64,000 nucleotides of DNA from Sclerotiophoma versabilis (taxonomy: Eukaryota > Ascomycota > Dothideomycetes > Pleosporales > Didymellaceae): positions 1,240,001 through 1,304,000 of the forward strand of contig JAAROD010000015.1 in NCBI GenBank assembly GCA_012274445.1. Reading direction: 5' to 3'. Of this stretch, positions 22,126 to 33,336 are shown piece after piece (position 1 is the first letter of the stretch; each line of letters begins with the position of its first letter). The translations under genes were made by a program, and so were the position numbers. A model generated the notes under the pieces. That model saw nothing but the letters and a program-made list of their open reading frames with translations, had not been told where the DNA came from and did not search any database.

Positions 22126-22996
22126 ATGGCACCACGCAAGAAGACCGAGAAGGAAGAGAAGGCAACCGGCACTGAAGGTGCAGACATGATCCTACATTAC
22201 CTGCGTGCGTCGCATCTCACCTCACGTCATCTTAACTGACACCACGCGTTTACACTACGCTAATGCCTTGCAGGTCAAACCAACAGACCATATTCTGCTA
22301 TTGACATTTCATCTAATCTGCACAACAAAGTCACAAAAGGTCAACCAAGCCGATGTCCTTCAGACAGTGGGAGAAGGAGCGACTGACAACTATACAGCTG
22401 CAGCAGCAAAACTTCTGAAAGATTTACAAGAGCAGAAGTTAATCGAAGGTCGTCCAGCTGGTAAGCATGTCTGGCCCAATTTTCGAGTTCAATAACTGAC
22501 ATGATGCAGGCAAGCAGATCGTGTACCACTCTTTGCAGGTATGCTGTACCTTCCACGACACAATGACTCTAACATTATTAACGTTACACAGAGCCCTGAC
22601 GATGCCGTTTCCCCTGAGCAACTAGCCGAGTACGACAACTGTATCAGGACCCTCCAAACACAAACCAGCGATTTCCAGACCATTGCCAAAACGCTACGCA
22701 GCACCCTCGCCGCCCTAAACAGCACCCTCAGTACCGCAGACACGCTATCGAGCATCTCCTCGCTCGAGCATGAGAAGTCCGAGATGGTGGCGAGACTGGA
22801 GAGCCTGAGGGCCGGGCACACGAAGCAAGTGACGGCAGAGGAGCGGAAGAAGGTCGGTAGAGATTGGAAAGTAATGAAGGGTGTGAGTACAAGGAGGGGG
22901 AGGATTGAGAGGGAGTTTTGGAAGATGGTGGAGGAGGGGACGGATAGGAAGGATACTTTGGAGGAGTTGAGAGAGGGTTGGGGGTTAGATGATTAG
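22126..22996 (+). CDS. HOP2: Hop2 / TBPIP meiotic recombination factor
   Basis: Five exons, 22126-22204, 22274-22339, 22398-22460, 22510-22538 and 22592-22996, give 213 residues. A basic N-terminus leads into a winged-helix DNA-binding domain (YLRQTNRPYSAIDISSNL, then KLLKDLQEQKLIEGR), then a coiled coil (about residues 85-150) and a C-terminal domain ending in EELREGWGLDD. This is the TBPIP/Hop2 architecture. Hop2 pairs with Mnd1 and helps Dmc1 and Rad51 find the homologous chromosome in meiosis. The 58-bp second intron lies inside the winged helix; reading through it puts the next exon out of frame, so the model depends on splicing. Its presence suggests meiosis is or was functional. Total length is normal for the family. 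Confidence 0.87.
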
Positions 22997-23359
22997 GACC
23001 GAACCGTGGAAGTATCTGTTCGATGCACATCGTGTTCGACCTAGAGTAAAAGTAACGCAGCAGAAGGCAAGGGCCGAAAAACAGTAGTCAATGAGTGAGT
23101 AAGACCGACATCTCCTCCTAGAATTGGCTTACTGGCATCAAGTGAAGGCGAAAGCAGCAAAGAAACCAACTCATTCACGTGGCTGTGCAGAGCTAAAGTA
23201 TTAGCTCTGCACCGTATTTCTTTCAGCAAACCCATCCGTCGCCCCTTCCGCTCACAACAAATATACTAACACGCGCGTTATGACAAAGCTACGATCTGAC
23301 TGGGTTGTCCCCGAGATGAAGCTCATGCAATGAATTTACAAAAGCCTCGCAGATCCTAG
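22997..23359. other. Intergenic region, nothing recognised
   Basis: About 360 bases between HOP2 and the BTB pseudogene with no supportable gene. Confidence 0.5.
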
Positions 23360-23960
23360 TCTGAACTAATCAGGTTGAACAGATTCGACGGCTTGATCCG
23401 CGTAGAGATTGGTGCTAACGACGATTTGAAGTATTATACTATCTACAGCAGCAGCGCCCTAACCGAGAGCTCAGTTTTCTTCCAAAGACACTATCGGGCG
23501 CGTGGATAGAAGCTATGGAACGAGATGTGCACACGCCAGATGATGACATCGAGACTTTCGAAATCTACCTACACCTTTTCTACAATAACGAATTGCCTGC
23601 ATTCTCGATCCATCGAATAAGGATACTGGAAGAGCTGGGCGGCTGAGTCTCGCCAGACTATATGTTATCGGCGAGAAGCTGCAAGACACTCGTGCAAAGA
23701 ACGCTATCGTCAAGGCTCTGGTAGGTAGCATCTAGGAAGTCCGGTTCGAAAAGCAGTGAAGATACCAGGTCTGGAGATGGTCGACGTTATCTACAACGGC
23801 AATGTCAAGGGTTGTTCAACACATCGATATTTTCATCTGTAGCATCAGGACTGAAGGGTTGACGAATTGCGGCGCCGCTCAGGACAGCTATATCTAGAGA
23901 GGCTGTTCGGGTCACAAATCTTCTGTGCGTCAGGGACAAGATATATGCAAACATTATGTT
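23360..23960 (+). pseudogene. BTB/POZ-domain pseudogene with two frameshifts
   Basis: Three consecutive plus-strand frames together read like one BTB/POZ protein. From 23384, frame 1 gives LIRVEIGANDDLKYYTIYSS and ends in SSVFFQR. Near 23493 the match jumps to the frame reading LSGAWIEAMERDV and FEIYLHLFYNNELP. Near 23598 it jumps again to the frame reading RLSLARLYVIGEKLQD and then KNAIVKAL. Beyond that, PGLEMVDVIYNGNVKG is followed by stops. The two shifts sit inside conserved BTB secondary structure, each explained by loss of one base, and neither has intron signals. BTB proteins of this sort are large, fast-evolving families in filamentous ascomycetes, usually of unknown function. I see no in-frame start. 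Boundaries are approximate. Confidence 0.75.
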
Positions 23961-24284
23961 TCTGCAAGCGGCCGCGCCAAGGCAGACTGGCGCAGGTACA
24001 GAGATAAGTATAGTATATGTCGAACCAGCATTCAGGTACGGTGCGGGTAACGATGCAGCTCGAGGCGGTGGTCGATGGGTGGGATCATTGTTTCGACATT
24101 ACCTAGGTAGACGATAAGAATGTCATAGCTGATATCATACTCTCTGCACATCGCACAAGATACTGTATTACCTGGGTTGAATGCGTTCAAACACAGTCGC
24201 AATGTGCTCCAACTCATAAGGTGAGGCTAGGGAAAGTGCGATATCCGCAACGTTGGTGAAGCTCAAGTGGCGTTCCGAATGGGT

Positions 24285-24298
24285 CCGCTAATTGGCGG
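24285..24298 (+). promoter_or_regulatory. CCG-N8-CGG everted repeat upstream of the QPRT gene
   Basis: CCG and CGG separated by eight bases (24285-24298) lie about 95 bases upstream of the quinolinate phosphoribosyltransferase ATG. Paired CGG half-sites are typical targets of Zn2Cys6 dimers, and such a regulator is encoded next door. A motif this short occurs by chance fairly often, so this is only a candidate operator. Confidence 0.25.
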
Positions 24299-24392
24299 GG
24301 TACTCATCACCCTTCCTCAAGCTTTCACCGTCCTGAGCATCTACAATCTTTGTCTTGCACATTTCAATCGATTGATCAAAGTCTTCGGCAAT

Positions 24393-25435
24393 ATGGCAAA
24401 GGTTGAAGGAGCTCCAGCACACGGCAAGGTGGCGCACCTATTGCCGTTGACGTACAAGCGATACGTTTCGGAATGGCTTGAGGAGGACACACCAAGCTTC
24501 GACTACGGAGGTTTTGTGGTGGGTGAAGAGCAATCCGAAGCCAAGTTGTTGGGCAAGAGCGAGGTGAGTCAGATCGTGTATGTTCAGTATTCCTAAGCTG
24601 ATGAATTCAGGGCATCGTTGCTGGCGTTCCATTCTTTGACGAAGTCTTCAAACAGTTGGACTGCACGTGAGTGACTCTTTTCCATTCAAGAAAATTATGG
24701 ACGACTGACTCTTCGTGCAGAGTCGAATGGCATGTCAAGGAGGGCGACTTGGTTGGAGAGAAGATTACCCATTGCGCCACGGTCCGAGGACCAGTTCGCA
24801 ACCTCCTCCTCGGCGAGCGTGTAGCGCTCAATACACTCGCCCGCTGCTCGGGAGTCGCAACCAAATCCAACCGCCTTCTTACTTTGCTACGGAAAGCCGG
24901 CTACCAGAACATCCTAGCTGGAACCCGTAAGACCACTCCCGGCTTTCGATTGGTCGAGAAGTATGGCATGCTTGTTGGTGGCGTCGATGCTCACCGAGTC
25001 GACCTGTCTCACATGACGATGCTGAAGGATAACCACATTGTTGCCGCAGGAAGTATCACTAACGCGGTGCAAGCTGCAAAATCTGCAGGTGGCTTTGCTA
25101 CCAAGGTCGAAGTCGAATGCCAGAGCTTTGAAGAAGCAGACGAAGCGATTGCCGCTGGCGCTGATATCGTTATGTTGGACAACTTCACACCAGATGGCGT
25201 CAAAGTTGCGGCTGCACAGCTGAAAGAGAAGTGGGGACGAGGTACAGGGGATAGAAAGACCTTCTTGGTCGAAGTCAGTGGTGGCCTGACGGAACACAAC
25301 GTTGAGAAATACGTCTGTGGCGATATTGACATTGTCAGCACGAGCAGCATACACCAGGGTGTACCTCATGTAGACTTCTCGCTAAAGATCGTTCCCAAGA
25401 CGAAGAAGAACGGCGGTGAAAGTGTCGAGGTATAG
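24393..25435 (+). CDS. BNA6: Quinolinate phosphoribosyltransferase (nicotinate-nucleotide pyrophosphorylase)
   Basis: Three exons, 24393-24563, 24611-24666 and 24721-25435, give 313 residues. The enzyme converts quinolinate and PRPP to nicotinate mononucleotide, CO2 and pyrophosphate, the entry of the kynurenine route into NAD. Family landmarks are all present: VEWHVKEGDLV, the NTLARCSGVAT segment, the GTRKTTPGFRLVEKYG active-site stretch, the conserved GGVDAHRVDLS and the C-terminal barrel motifs VEVECQSFEEADEA, ADIVMLDNF, VEVSGGLTEHNV and DIVSTSS. Both introns are under 60 bp and phase-matched. The ATG at 24393 is preceded by an in-frame Met further up (24267), but the downstream Met gives the usual N-terminal length. 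It lies just upstream of a Zn2Cys6 regulator and a Tna1-like transporter. Confidence 0.92.
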
Positions 25436-25794
25436 GCGCAGTAGCGAAGAAGCACCAAAAACGTTTCCAATCATATCTGGAACAATTCATATATCTAGGC
25501 TGACATAGTCGTTACCGGTGAGATATGCAGCGACCTTCCATTTACACTCCCGGTTACACTTCCGAATTTGGGCGGAACTCGCTTGTTCTTTCCCACTGCC
25601 TCCGGGTCCAGCCCCGCAAGGCGTGCAGCTTGCTCTTTGCCTCACAGCGACAGTATAACTCGCCTTGAACTTCACTACTCTTCAGAATAATCTGGCTTGA
25701 GCCGGCTTACATTCGAACATCTGACTGTCCCTAGACCATCATGTCAAGTAGCTCATACGAGTCGGATAAAGCACTGTCTGGCGCGTGATTCACC
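25436..25794. other. Short QPRT-regulator intergenic region
   Basis: About 360 bases between the QPRT stop and the regulator start, both genes in the same direction. No gene is seen. Confidence 0.5.
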
Positions 25795-27775
25795 ATGGAT
25801 AAACAGCCAGATCCAGGGCGCATCGAGCGCGTTGTGTTAGCTTGCATTCAATGCCGGAGCAGACACGTCAAGTGCGATTCGAACCAGCCAGTCTGCAACA
25901 GGTGCAGACGTGACGGGAAGGAGTGTATCTATCAAAAGTCTCGAAGAGGGGGTCTTAACAAGGAAGCACTTGCACGAAGGCGTCAAAGGTTGCAACAAGA
26001 GGCCCAAGCCAGACAGAAGTCGAAGCAATCGGCTTCAGCCGATGAAGTCAGCTCAAACACTACACCCCTGTCCTCTCCACAAGGCGATGATGTTATTTAC
26101 AGCGGACATCCGAGCATTCTCTCACTGCAGGACCTACGCATGCAGGATCAAGGGCTTTCACCCTCGGCAACACTCTCCTTCCAGATTAACGACGATCGCT
26201 TACTAGAGTTGTACTATGAATACTTCTGGCCTGCCTTTCCAATTGTCCTTCCACAGCAGTTCTTCCAGTCACGAAAGATGCTTCCAAACCACGGATTAGG
26301 CGATCTGTCGCTAGTCCTCGAATGGATTGGGTCGCTCTATGCGTCTTGGTGTCCATCAGAGCCGTACTATCGAGCGGCACTAGAAGCTGTAAGCTCACCA
26401 TCATTGCCACGAACGCCTTTTAACGTTCAAACCGTCATGCTCTTCGCAATTGCTCAGCATCATCAAGACATGCGACCGGAATCACGCAGAACATTAGATC
26501 AAGCAATTTTGATTGCAATGGAGCTGGATATGAACAAACGAGACTTCGCCCGGTTATGGGGCGAGGGAAATCCGGTGCTTGAAGAATCGTGGAGAAGAAC
26601 TTGGTATATGTTAACGTTTAGCGACCAACATTTTGCCATAGTGATGAACTCACCTATATATCCTCTGGCCAATATCCCAAGCGATGTTGATCTGCCTTGC
26701 GATGACGAAATCTATATAGCTGGGGTAAGTCAAACCATACTCAAAATGTACGCTCTGACTAAGAGAGCAGCAAATACCGATACCTGCAACTTACCAAGAG
26801 ATGCAAAATCGCGAGTTTGCAGATCTTGAAGTGGTTTACTCATCTATGGCGTATATGCACGACATATGTACGACTGTCGCTTATGGTAAGGGCGCTTTCT
26901 ATGCATGAGCCTTCACTAACAAGTCACAGTGATGAAAGTATTTGCCACCTCCGCACAATTCAGCAGAGAGCTCATTGATACCATGGATACAAAACTAGCC
27001 ATCTGGCATTCACTACTTCCTTCTGTTAAGAGAGACCCCATGCGGAAAGACGGGACAGTTGACGAAATCATGTTTATGGCTCACATGATTGGAGCAATGT
27101 ACGTTGCTCACCCCGCCATAGCCACCTGCACTTGCAGTAACTAATTCCAGGAGTGTATTGATGACAATGCATCGACCGTTCTCCTCACTGGTACCCAACG
27201 AAGCGGAGCTCTCCACGACAGCCTTCTCGGCACCATCACCGTTCTCTCTACCTTCTGCAGCCTCGCGGAGTGCGCATACAGCACGTGCCCTCCGAGTTGC
27301 AGAGATACAGACAAAACTCCTGGCCATCCCGTGCACAATCGAGAAGCACAGCGTCTTCAGCATGTGCATAAGCGCTCAGATCGCAACTGCTCAAGTATCG
27401 GCATGCAACAACCTACTCGAAGACCACGCCTTATCCATAGCTCGCGATCGCGTCAAGCTGAACATTGGATTTCTGAATGCCATGGGCTCTATATGGTCAT
27501 TAGGCAAGGCCATGGCAAAGGATGTGCGTGCGGTTGCTCGGTCGACCCTCTATGTGCCTTCAAGCACTACGACCGTGGATTGTGATTCGTCCGCTGCAAT
27601 TGAGATACCACGAGATGATATAATCTGGCCAATTGATCCCTCCGCAAATGTAGACATCTACAGTGGTATCGTGTTACCAATGGATTGGGAACATGCAAGC
27701 TCTGGCTATGCGTCGACTGCTCTGGTGACTGCGGCCATGTTCCAAACCTCCGGTCCAGGTGATTACACGTCATAG
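25795..27775 (+). CDS. Zn2Cys6 fungal transcription factor
   Basis: Four exons, 25795-26724, 26771-26885, 26930-27098 and 27151-27775, give 612 residues. The binuclear zinc cluster is near the N-terminus: CIQCRSRHVKC, then CNRCRRDGKEC (C-x2-C-x6-C, then C-x2-C-x6-C), followed by a basic linker with a dimerisation-like helix (KEALARRRQRLQQEAQARQK). The central part (about 135-450) resembles the fungal-specific transcription factor domain, including RRTWYMLTFSDQHFAI. The protein is probably a nuclear, promoter-binding dimer. Its position between the QPRT gene and a Tna1-like transporter, all on the same strand, suggests it controls quinolinate or nicotinate use, but that is inference from context. 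The acceptor of intron 1 could lie three bases earlier without changing frame. Confidence 0.85.
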
Positions 27776-28683
27776 GTCCCTTCAACCGCATCCGAATGAG
27801 TCTACACTAAGGCTGTCTGACGCGATAGATATTGAAGAAAGATATCGATCTCAAGCGAAGTCTGGAAGTTAATAAGGGGTGACCTGGCTCACCATACGGT
27901 TGAACAGCATTTCGAGACACCTGGTCCTGCACACCGTTCTTTTGTATTTGTAACGGAGACTATTGTTAGGAGCATTGTACTTCTCGTCCTGAGGTTGCTC
28001 GAGCACTCTTGTAGCGAGTAGTTGTGTCACTCCGGCGAAGCTCGGGTGAAGTCATGTGCGAAGCAGCATTACGAAGCCGATCAATGTCATCACATATGTC
28101 CAACATCGCACAGGCTTAACGACCACTTTTTGAGATTACGAATCGTCAAAAGACTAGTTAATGCGACACGAATGAGGTGCACTTCGAAGTTCGAGGACGC
28201 GCGGGTGCGCTTTCTGGCTTTCAAGGCGCCCAGCTTCAGCAACCATTACCCCCATCTTTTGATGTTGCACTGGTCCCCCAACCTTGAACATTGGCAGCAC
28301 CGTACTCATCTTGGCGCCAGCGCATCCATATCTGTGGTTATCTCTTCATGGTCCCGTTTCAGCAAAGCGGAAGACGTCATATCGGAGACGGCTAGCGCCT
28401 TTCTTCATTGGTCCAGCCCCGCGCCTGGATCTGCCGTTCTACAGGTGGGTCTCCTTCTAAGTCTGAAGATTTAAGAGGAAGGCATCTGCTCGTGGCAACA
28501 TAGGGTACGTGACCATGACGGCTCCCACATTCGGTTTCAAGATGCGCGATTGAGAGAAATCTGCGACTTGCTTCCTTTGCATTTTGACGAATACGGCGCG
28601 CGGAAGACCCCACCAACATTTTGACGTAACGCCGACTCATCTGTCAACCAAATTTGTCGAATCTCAGAAACATCGTCGCCAAG
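27776..28683. other. Regulator-transporter intergenic region
   Basis: About 900 bases without a supportable gene; the frame at 28022-28474 has no recognisable motif. It is the upstream region of the transporter. Confidence 0.5.
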
Positions 28684-30341
28684 ATGAGCGACGTCGAGAA
28701 GCAGTATGAGGGGGCGGATCCTCACGCTTCTCATTCAACAAAGAGCGATGAAATCGAGAGACAGCTGGAAGAAATCGACCCGGCATTCGAGGCGAAACTC
28801 GTTCGAAAGCTCGATACTTTCATCATCCCTGTCGTCATGCTGTTATACCTACTCAGCTTTCTTGACAGGTAAGTTCGACATGCAGCATCCATCTTTTCAG
28901 TCTTGAAGCGTGAAGGAAACAGGCTACGGCCAGCTCGTCAAGCTGCCCAAGTCAATCTCACTAATCAGCGCCTCAAACTAACGTGAGCCTAGAGTGAACA
29001 TTGGCAATGCTCGACTGTACGGACTCGAAGAAGACCTAGGTATGGACTCAACACAGTTCCAGACCGCTGTATCAATCCTCTTTGTTACCTACATTCTTTC
29101 CGAGGTACCGAGTAACCTAGTACTCAAAAAACTTCGCCCGTCGCGCTGGATTGCTTTCATCACCGTGGCATGGGGCATCATTGCAACCCTGACCGGAATT
29201 GTGCAAAGCTACGGCGGACTGATCGCGTGCCGTCTCCTCCTTGGTGCAGTGGAAGGCGGTCTTTTCCCCGGCATGGCTGTCTACCTGACGTTCTTCTACA
29301 CCAAGCGCGAACTCGCCCTGCGCATTGGGTACCTGTTTGTCTCTGCCGCGCTCGCAGGGGCCTGCGGTGGCCTCCTGGCCTACGCGATTGGCCACATGGA
29401 CGGTATTGCTGGCCAACGCGGATGGCGCTGGATCATGATACTGGAAGGTATTCCCACCTTCATCCTCGGCATTGCGACGTGGTGGGTCCTGCCTGATGAA
29501 CCGGCGACGGCGTACTTCCTGAACGACCAGGAGAAGGCGTTTGCGATTGCGCGTCTCAAGCGCCAGACTGGATATACCAAGAGTGCCGCCGAGTTCCACT
29601 GGGAGGATGTCAGGAAGTGCTTCAAGGATTGGAAGGTGTGGCTGTTTTGCTTTGCGCAGTTCGGTTCCGACACCATGCTCTACGGGTTCTCGACATTTTT
29701 GCCGACTATCATCCGCGCTATTATGCCCAAGGCGTCGAGCGCACTCGTCCAAGTTCTTACGATCCCGTGTTACGCACTGGGAGCTGTCACATATCTGGTT
29801 GTTGCACGCTTTTCCGACAGGCAGCAAAAGCGCGCTTTATACAGTATTTTGCTGGGCATTGTCAGCATTATCGGATACGCCATGTTGATCAGCCCGAGCA
29901 GCTCGGCGACACACTACGCAGGCTGCTTCCTGGTCGCCATGGGGCTGTACGTGTGCGTTGGCATACCGCTCGCTTGGCTGCCTACGAATCTGCCGAGATA
30001 CGGGAAGCGCACAAGTGCGACTGGGTTGCAGCTTTCGATCGGTAATTGTGCGGGTATCATGTCATCATTCGTAAGTCATCTGTCGTTCTAGGTAAATCGC
30101 ATGTACTAACATCTGCAAGTTGTATCCTGCGAAGGAGGGTCCGCGCTTTATTAAAGGCCACGCTGTTACCATGACCATGGTCGCATTCGCTCTTGCCTGC
30201 TACGCCGTGTTGTGGACGTATCTCGGTATGCTGAACTCAAAGCGAGAGAAGGGTGAGGAAGACCATCTGATGGAAGGAAAGAGCGAAGAAGAGATTGCCG
30301 AGATGGGTGATGAGAGCCCACGGTTCAGATACACAATCTGA
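28684..30341 (+). CDS. MFS anion:cation symporter, Tna1/Dal5 family
   Basis: Three exons, 28684-28868, 28993-30070 and 30120-30341, give 494 residues. It has the 12-helix layout of the major facilitator superfamily. FIIPVVMLLYLLSFLDR-VNIGNARLYGLEEDLGM is the signature start of the Dal5/Tna1 (ACS) family, with EVPSNLVLKK, GAVEGGLFPGMAVYL, GWRWIMILEGIP and WWVLPDEP following in the usual order. The first intron (124 bp) is longer than most here and splits the DR-VN junction. Yeast Tna1 imports nicotinic acid and quinolinic acid at the plasma membrane; other members carry allantoate, biotin, pantothenate or sugar acids, so substrate cannot be fixed by family alone. The neighbouring QPRT makes nicotinate or quinolinate the most economical guess. 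Confidence 0.85.
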
Positions 30342-31914
30342 ACGCAACAGTTCGAAATGCAGGAGCAGAAGCGACGTTGCCCATTGATACTGCTGAGGCG
30401 AGCATTCAGTCGGAATGACAAGCTTTTATTATAAGCCGATATGCATCGCCAGTTCCCCTCCCTGGGGGGGGTTGGGCTTGGGTTCACCCAGTTCTGCCCA
30501 TGTACAAAGGAACGAGTTGCTATTAACCACGCAGCAAGATACCCGACGAACTCGACACCATCTATCTTCGCTAGATCGTCAGAAAGTCTCGTTCTCTTTA
30601 CGCAGATCCACAGAATGACCACCAACGTGCGAATCGAATTTCCCGTTAGAACCACGCTGTACATGCTCGTCCTGTCTCTAGACCCGGAAGGCGTGAGAGG
30701 TTGGAGCGGCCCAGCGTACGAAATACTTGCGATGCCGCCTTCACCAATCACCGCGAAGCTTGGTTCCGGTAGTACTCAGGCACGCCAGGAAATAGCGCTG
30801 GATAACCTGCTCTGGACGGACTGCGCCGCAAGTTCCGCTATGCGGCCATTGCACATTCAAGACTAATGCCTCAAAAGTCCCCGCGCATGTGACAAGATCA
30901 ATGGCTCAGGAGCCTGCCAAGTCCGACTCAACGCGGACCAAAAGCTTTTGGCAGGACGGCTACGGAGGTTTTCTTTCGGATGTCTTCTCGTCCCAACTCT
31001 GGTCGTGTTAAACGGGTCCTGCTGCTTCTATGTAGGCCAGGGGGAGAGGCGTCGTCGTCTTCGATATCGACGCCGCTAGCGACCGTCTCGGCATGAATGG
31101 GATCAACAAGGCTGGCGATATTGTTTTGCTGATAACGCGAAATCCGACCATTTCACTCTCGAAGCTCGGCTTGTCAGTTGTCAATCTGGCCCAGTGTTAT
31201 CATTGCGCTTACATGGAGGATATTCTGTGGTTAGAGACCATGTCCGGATAGCGCTTGGCGTGCGGTTGGTACAAACTAGTCCGATGAGTAGTTAAACGCT
31301 TTGTTTGTAGTGGTAACGTTAAGAGTGCTGTTTCTGATGTTGTCGTGTTGGTTGATCATTACAGAAGTGTCTGTGCATCCGGGAAACGGGATCAGGCAAA
31401 AGATAGATAGATGAGGACAGTCAAAGAAAACTCTCTAATGAACAAAGGCTCGTCCTCATGTGGCAATGCTTACGTGAAGTGCTCACATGGTAGATACAAC
31501 GATGGACTGTGTGTCGTGCCACCGCGAGGTGTGATAGCCAACAGTCGTGCGATATCAGCCTGTATGGTAACTCACCTATACGTCAACAGGCGTTTGAGGT
31601 GGAGATACGACGGTTGCGATACCTTAGCGGTAAGCATCCGGTGAGAACCAAGGCCTGTGATCCTATAAGCTTTCCACAACATGTACTCTCTCGCCGTTGC
31701 ACTGCAAGCTCGATGTATGACATAGGAAGAAACCGATTGGTATAAGAAAGTCTTGCGCGGCATATATTCCTGATGTTCCCCAGTAGAGTCCAGCCCATCA
31801 GCAGTCTCCTTCCCACAGCGACGATCAAGTGCACCGAAATTGACTGCCCTTTGGCCCATTAGACATACTGGTATCGCAGCTCGTGTTTCTTGCTCACAGC
31901 CTTGTGGGTCGCGT
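30342..31914. other. Gene-poor region
   Basis: About 1.6 kb with no recognisable gene. A 141-codon plus frame (30441-30866) lacks motifs and overlaps a minus frame of similar length; I read both as chance. The right end is the 3' flank of the small mitochondrial protein gene. Confidence 0.45.
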
Positions 31915-32455
31915 TCAGCGCTTCTTCTCCGCAACCTTCTCTTCGAGCGTCCTGACATAGCCCTCTATCCTTTGTACTGCACTCTGCAGCGCGTAGATGT
32001 CCTCAGTAAGCAGCTGGTTGCTCACGCGGTACTCGTCGATAACGTAGTAGTACATGCCGGCGCCGGCGGTTGCGGTGCCGAGAAGGAAGCCAAACAATCT
32101 GTCATACAGTTGTCAGCATTTTAGTTCTCGTTGATCAGCAACCAAGGAGCATCGTCCTTGAGAAGTGCGCCGGAGAGCTTGCAGGTGAAGTTCGAGGGTG
32201 AAGGGGAGAGTATGGCATGGAGAGCTTCGACGTGGTTATGTTTGTGAGGTGTTTGTATGTGAAGATGTGCACAATCTGCGTGCTCTTGCGGAGCAACAAG
32301 TAAAGAACTGAGACTCACCCTCCTCTAAAAGCGCCAACAGGTCTCCTGACCGGTGCGACAAGTGGCCTCTCTTGTCTCAGCACAGCGCTGGTCTGGAAAC
32401 CACGCACGCTGTTGTTCGTGGCCCGGAACGCTGGACGGAGGACCCGGGATGCCAT
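31915..32455 (-). CDS. Small predicted mitochondrial membrane protein with coiled coil
   Basis: Two exons on the minus strand, 32455-32319 and 32098-31915, with a 220-bp intron, give 106 residues. The N-terminus (MASRVLRPAFRATNNSVRGF, then QTSAVLRQERP) has the Arg/Ser-rich, acid-free look of a mitochondrial presequence, with a likely cleavage near the QTSAVL site. A single hydrophobic segment (FGFLLGTATAGAGMYYYVI) is followed by a polar helix with heptad-like spacing (LTEDIYALQSAVQRIEGYVRTLEEKVAEKKR). I do not recognise a named family; layout suggests an inner-membrane assembly or organising factor, but that is inference. The exon junction keeps the frame, joining GGA across the intron. The intron is about four times longer than most here. 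Confidence 0.65.
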
Positions 32456-33336
32456 TGGATATCGATTTTGGCTGTTCGTATTCGACTGCGATGTTGGCGA
32501 GGTGGCTATCGGGATTTAAAGGGAAGTTGTGGTGTGTGTTGTCGTTGTTTGGGCGTGACGTGATGTTGCTCGAAGCTCCAGCTTCTCCGCTCGTGAGCTT
32601 GACCCTGCACAGCTCTGGCCAATGAGCGCAAGGGTGGACGCACCAGTCCTGATTGGGAGGACTATGCTGCCGTGCACACTTGATATTCTCTTCGAGCCTC
32701 ACATGTGTAGTCTTGGACATCACAATCAATATTTCAAGCGGACTGGTTGGGTTGTGCTCATATTGTGCTGTTATCTGACACTCGTACAACGCCCACAGAT
32801 TGCGCGAGCAAGTCATGACTGCGGATGATCTTGCGCCAGATAGTCACAAATAGGAAAGTGACTCTGTCAGTCAAACTCCTGGTAGCCTTCCCGAATATAG
32901 AGCAGGACTTCTGCCGGACGTTTCGATGAATGCGGTGTGTCTTCGTAGTTATTGATGAAGGACTGGACGAGGGCAATCGAGCCGATGCGGGACTCAGCAG
33001 TGGAATTTGGTTGATGTTGAGTATATCGAGACATGGTAGTCATTGGATATGTGCACTTGGCATAGGCGAAGAAAGTAGTCAAAGTTATATTAGATCAAAA
33101 AAGATCAAATAGGGGAACATTCTCCTTTGAACTATCGTCGCAACTTTGGTATCGTGGAATGATCAAATAAGAACATCGACAAAACCCGTACCAGGCATAA
33201 CATTCGTTTCCTGAACTGGTAAACAATACCACAAAGCTCGCCTATTCCAGAAATGTACTTTGCTCTCAACTCCACCCATGCATAACAATACCAAAACGCC
33301 GAATCAATATCGACAAGTTCAGCCGATCACAAGTTT
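32456..33336. other. Intergenic region, nothing certain
   Basis: About 880 bases. A short minus frame (32867-33082) ends in a peptide-like stretch but has no family match that I know and no splice partner, so it is not called. Confidence 0.45.

Noticed and set aside
30441..30866. 141-codon frame after the transporter
   Set aside because: No recognisable domain or splice support, and an equally long frame lies opposite.
32867..33082. 71-codon minus frame ending in a peptide-like stretch
   Set aside because: Too short, no partner exon and no known motif; left as uncertain.
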